Part shown: positions 20,040-21,982 of the stretch, one piece after another
Layout: each line of letters opens with the position of its first letter
Position numbering within the stretch: position 1 is the first letter of the stretch
Source of the DNA: a virus
Reading direction: 5' to 3' (one strand)
Virus record (IMG/VR): IMGVR_UViG_3300025012_000974
Span: 1-21,982 of that record
DNA length: 21,982 nucleotides
Notes under the pieces: model-generated
Databases searched by the model: none
Told to the model about the DNA's origin: nothing
What the model saw: only the letters and a program-made list of their open reading frames with translations
Translations under genes and position numbers: made by a program

Positions 20040-21982
20040 ATGGCTGCTGACGTTGTCGTAAGGACGGTACTTACTGGGCTCAGTGGTGTTCAGCAAGGGC
20101 TGGGTCAGCTTGCTTTTGGCCTATCCTCTCTCGGTATCCGTAGCTTATCCATAGCCGGTGCGGTATCAGCTATTGGGCTTGCCTTCGGTAAAGCGGTCAA
20201 GGGCGCTGAGGACTTTGATCTCAGCCAACGTAAAATCCAATCTATCCTCCGTGCCACAGAGAGTGCTTCTGGTAAGACGGTTGAAAGTATCGAGGAACTT
20301 GTACGTTCGGTAGATGACCTCGGATCCTTCAGTGAAATGCGCGAGGCTGCTGCAAATCTTCTTACGTTTCAGAGCATCGCTGGAAATACATTTGATAGAA
20401 CACTTCGTGCCGCTTCAGATCTAGCGGCTGCGGGTTTTGGCTCTGTATCAAGTGCGGCATTTATGCTTGGCCGCGCTATGGAAGACCCAGAACGCGGCAT
20501 GATGATGCTCCGTCGTTCAGGCATTATCCTGAACGAAACCCAGAAAGAACAAATCAAGCTGCTGATGGCGACCGGCCAGCAATTGAAGGCGCAGGAAGTG
20601 TTGCTGGAGATTGTTGAAAAGAAGGTTGGCGGAACAGCGGCGAACAAAGGTGGTGGCCTTTCCGGTGCCTTTGATAACCTCACGGACAGCATTGAGCTCT
20701 TTGGCCTTGGTCTTGTTCAGAAGATGGGCATCCTTGATCTATTCAAGAAGGGATTAGAAAGTTGGCAGCCTATCCTTGACAAGCTGAACAAAGGTTTTTC
20801 AACAAGCGGCCAGTTTGAAGGCATAACGGATGAAATCAAGACGTGGGAAGAAACGCTTAATAGAATGTCTGCCGGTGATTCTAATCGCGCAGCGGTTCAA
20901 GAGAAGTTGAATGATCTCTATTCCAAGCGCACGGAAATTCTAGAGAAGCAGGCCAAGATACAGATTGACCGGGATATAGCGGCCAATGATTCTAGCACTG
21001 CTGCTATAAAACGTGAGGGGGAATTTCAAAAAATCCGTAGCAAGAAGCTCGACGATCTGAAGTTTGAACAAGATCGTGAGGCAGAGCTTGCGGCTATTTC
21101 CGATGAAAAGGAGAGGCAGAAGCGTGAGGCCGCTGACAAGGCAGAAGCCGCTGTACTTAAGGCACTGGAGCTCGACCGTGAACACAAAGACTTAGCAGCC
21201 GATGAAATTAAGACTGCACGTGAACGTGCTATTCTAGCTGTTGAAATTTCCCAGGCTACACAGGAAACAAACAATCAAATACAGTTCGAACTTCAAAACG
21301 AGCAGGCATTGGAGACTGCCCAGAAGTCTAGAGCTAAAGCGCTCGACGATCAGGTAAAAAGCATCGAGGACGAGATTCGCCTGGGCAAGCTCCACGGCGT
21401 TGACCTTGAGGTTGCCAAAGAAATATTGACGGCACAGAACCGGCTCTATGATGAACAGAGCGAGAAGGTCCGTGATCTGACTGATGACGAGCGCGAACGG
21501 CTGGAAGTTATGGCAAAGCAGCGGTTCGCGCAGCGTCAGCAGAAAGAGCAGGCAGAAAGCCTGACCCGTGAATTGGCCAGCTTCTCCGAACGTGCATTTG
21601 ATCGTATCGGTGATCAGATCACCCGTATGTTCGTTGAGGGCAAACAGGGCGCGCTTGAATGGAAGAACGTGTTCCGCGCCGTCCTTTCCGAGCTTATGCA
21701 GGAGCTTATCAAACTCGCGATCATGAACCCGATCAAGAACGCTCTATTTGGGAACATAGCTGGATATGCTATGGCACCCGCGCTCTTTGGCGGAGGCGGC
21801 GGTCTAGGTTCATTATTTGGTATGGGGCGAGCGGCGCTGACTACGCTTGCTTCACCAATCGGGTTTACCGGCGGCGGTTTTGATATTGCTTCGGGCGCTA
21901 CGTTCTACCATGGCGGCGGTTATGTAGGGACCGGCGGGTCACGTCGGGGGCTTAACCCGGCTCTATTTATGAACGCACCGCG
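20040..21982 (+). CDS. Tail tape measure protein (5' part, runs off the window)
   Basis: The reading frame is open from ATG 20040 to the window end (647 codons seen) with no stop. N-terminal: 'LTGLSGVQQGLGQLAFGLSSLG' and a hydrophobic stretch near residues 35-50. Next comes a tape-measure core like lambda gpH: 'FSEMREAAANLLTFQSIAG', 'AAFMLGRAMEDPERGMMMLRRSG' and 'LNETQKEQIKLLMATGQ'. Then there is a long coiled coil (about 260-510) rich in Glu, Lys and Arg. 'RAFDRIGDQITRMFVEGK' and 'WKNVFRAVLSELMQELIKLAIMNPI' match the C-terminal domain, and the end is glycine-rich ('YHGGGYVGTGGSRRGLNP'). The protein sets tail length. The visible part already reaches a typical C-terminal domain, so the gene probably ends soon after the window, implying a fairly short tail. 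The ribosome binding site (GGCGGGAA) is weak, suggesting coupling to the frame ending at 20038. Confidence 0.85.
   Translation, partial: MAADVVVRTVLTGLSGVQQGLGQLAFGLSSLGIRSLSIAGAVSAIGLAFGKAVKGAEDFDLSQRKIQSILRATESASGKTVESIEELVRSVDDLGSFSEMREAAANLLTFQSIAGNTFDRTLRAASDLAAAGFGSVSSAAFMLGRAMEDPERGMMMLRRSGIILNETQKEQIKLLMATGQQLKAQEVLLEIVEKKVGGTAANKGGGLSGAFDNLTDSIELFGLGLVQKMGILDLFKKGLESWQPILDKLNKGFSTSGQFEGITDEIKTWEETLNRMSAGDSNRAAVQEKLNDLYSKRTEILEKQAKIQIDRDIAANDSSTAAIKREGEFQKIRSKKLDDLKFEQDREAELAAISDEKERQKREAADKAEAAVLKALELDREHKDLAADEIKTARERAILAVEISQATQETNNQIQFELQNEQALETAQKSRAKALDDQVKSIEDEIRLGKLHGVDLEVAKEILTAQNRLYDEQSEKVRDLTDDERERLEVMAKQRFAQRQQKEQAESLTRELASFSERAFDRIGDQITRMFVEGKQGALEWKNVFRAVLSELMQELIKLAIMNPIKNALFGNIAGYAMAPALFGGGGGLGSLFGMGRAALTTLASPIGFTGGGFDIASGATFYHGGGYVGTGGSRRGLNPALFMNAP

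Noticed and set aside
1-21982. tRNA genes, CRISPR arrays, insertion sequences or attachment sites
   Set aside because: No cloverleaf, regularly spaced repeats, transposase or integrase motif was seen by eye. The only repeats found are the short ones listed.

Overview
The window is a stretch of the late (virion structure) operon of a tailed double-stranded DNA bacteriophage or prophage, probably infecting a Gram-negative bacterium. All supported genes lie on the + strand, tightly packed, with many 1-14 nt overlaps and stop/start fusions (TGATG, TAATG), as expected for one long late transcript. The order is head morphogenesis protein, capsid protease/scaffold, cement protein, major capsid protein, head-tail connectors, tail tube, frameshifted tail chaperone and tape measure. 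The tube gene leads straight to the chaperone and tape measure, with no sheath gene in view, so a long non-contractile tail (siphovirus type) is likely. No lysis, integration, replication, tRNA or CRISPR element is visible. The host genus cannot be read from the sequence.

Region 1 (2-466) is the 3' end of a Mu gpF/SPP1 gp7-type minor head protein. Region 2 (504-8270) is the unusual part. Eleven genes, mostly glycan-type enzymes, sit between that head gene and the capsid protease: a GT61-like glycosyltransferase, an 83-aa unknown, a HisC-like PLP aminotransferase, a methyltransferase, a radical SAM/SPASM enzyme, two paralogous small methyltransferases flanking a DUF115/GT42-like protein, a GT2 glycosyltransferase, another methyltransferase and a 61-aa membrane protein. 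The cassette is followed by a 299-bp gap (8271-8569) holding a hairpin and a strong intrinsic terminator, whose 3' arm and T-tract are perfectly duplicated in tandem (25 bp x 2).

Region 3 (8570-13483) is the head module: a long protease-scaffold with an N-terminal histidine-rich extension, a cement protein, the major capsid protein and four small structural or unknown proteins. Region 4 (13501-16479) is a single 992-codon gene fusing GT4, methyltransferase and GT2 domains. Its methyltransferase part resembles the stand-alone methyltransferase at 7155-8072. Region 5 (16512-21982) holds the connectors, tail terminator, tail tube, a G/GT-type chaperone pair with a candidate -1 slippery heptamer (A AAC CCT), and the 5' part of the tape measure gene.

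The inferred theme is a phage late operon carrying two insertions of sugar-transfer and tailoring enzymes that are co-transcribed with the capsid genes. The most economical hypothesis is that they build and attach a decorated glycan to a virion protein. Modification of the host surface glycan is the main alternative. The sequence alone does not identify the acceptor or the sugar.
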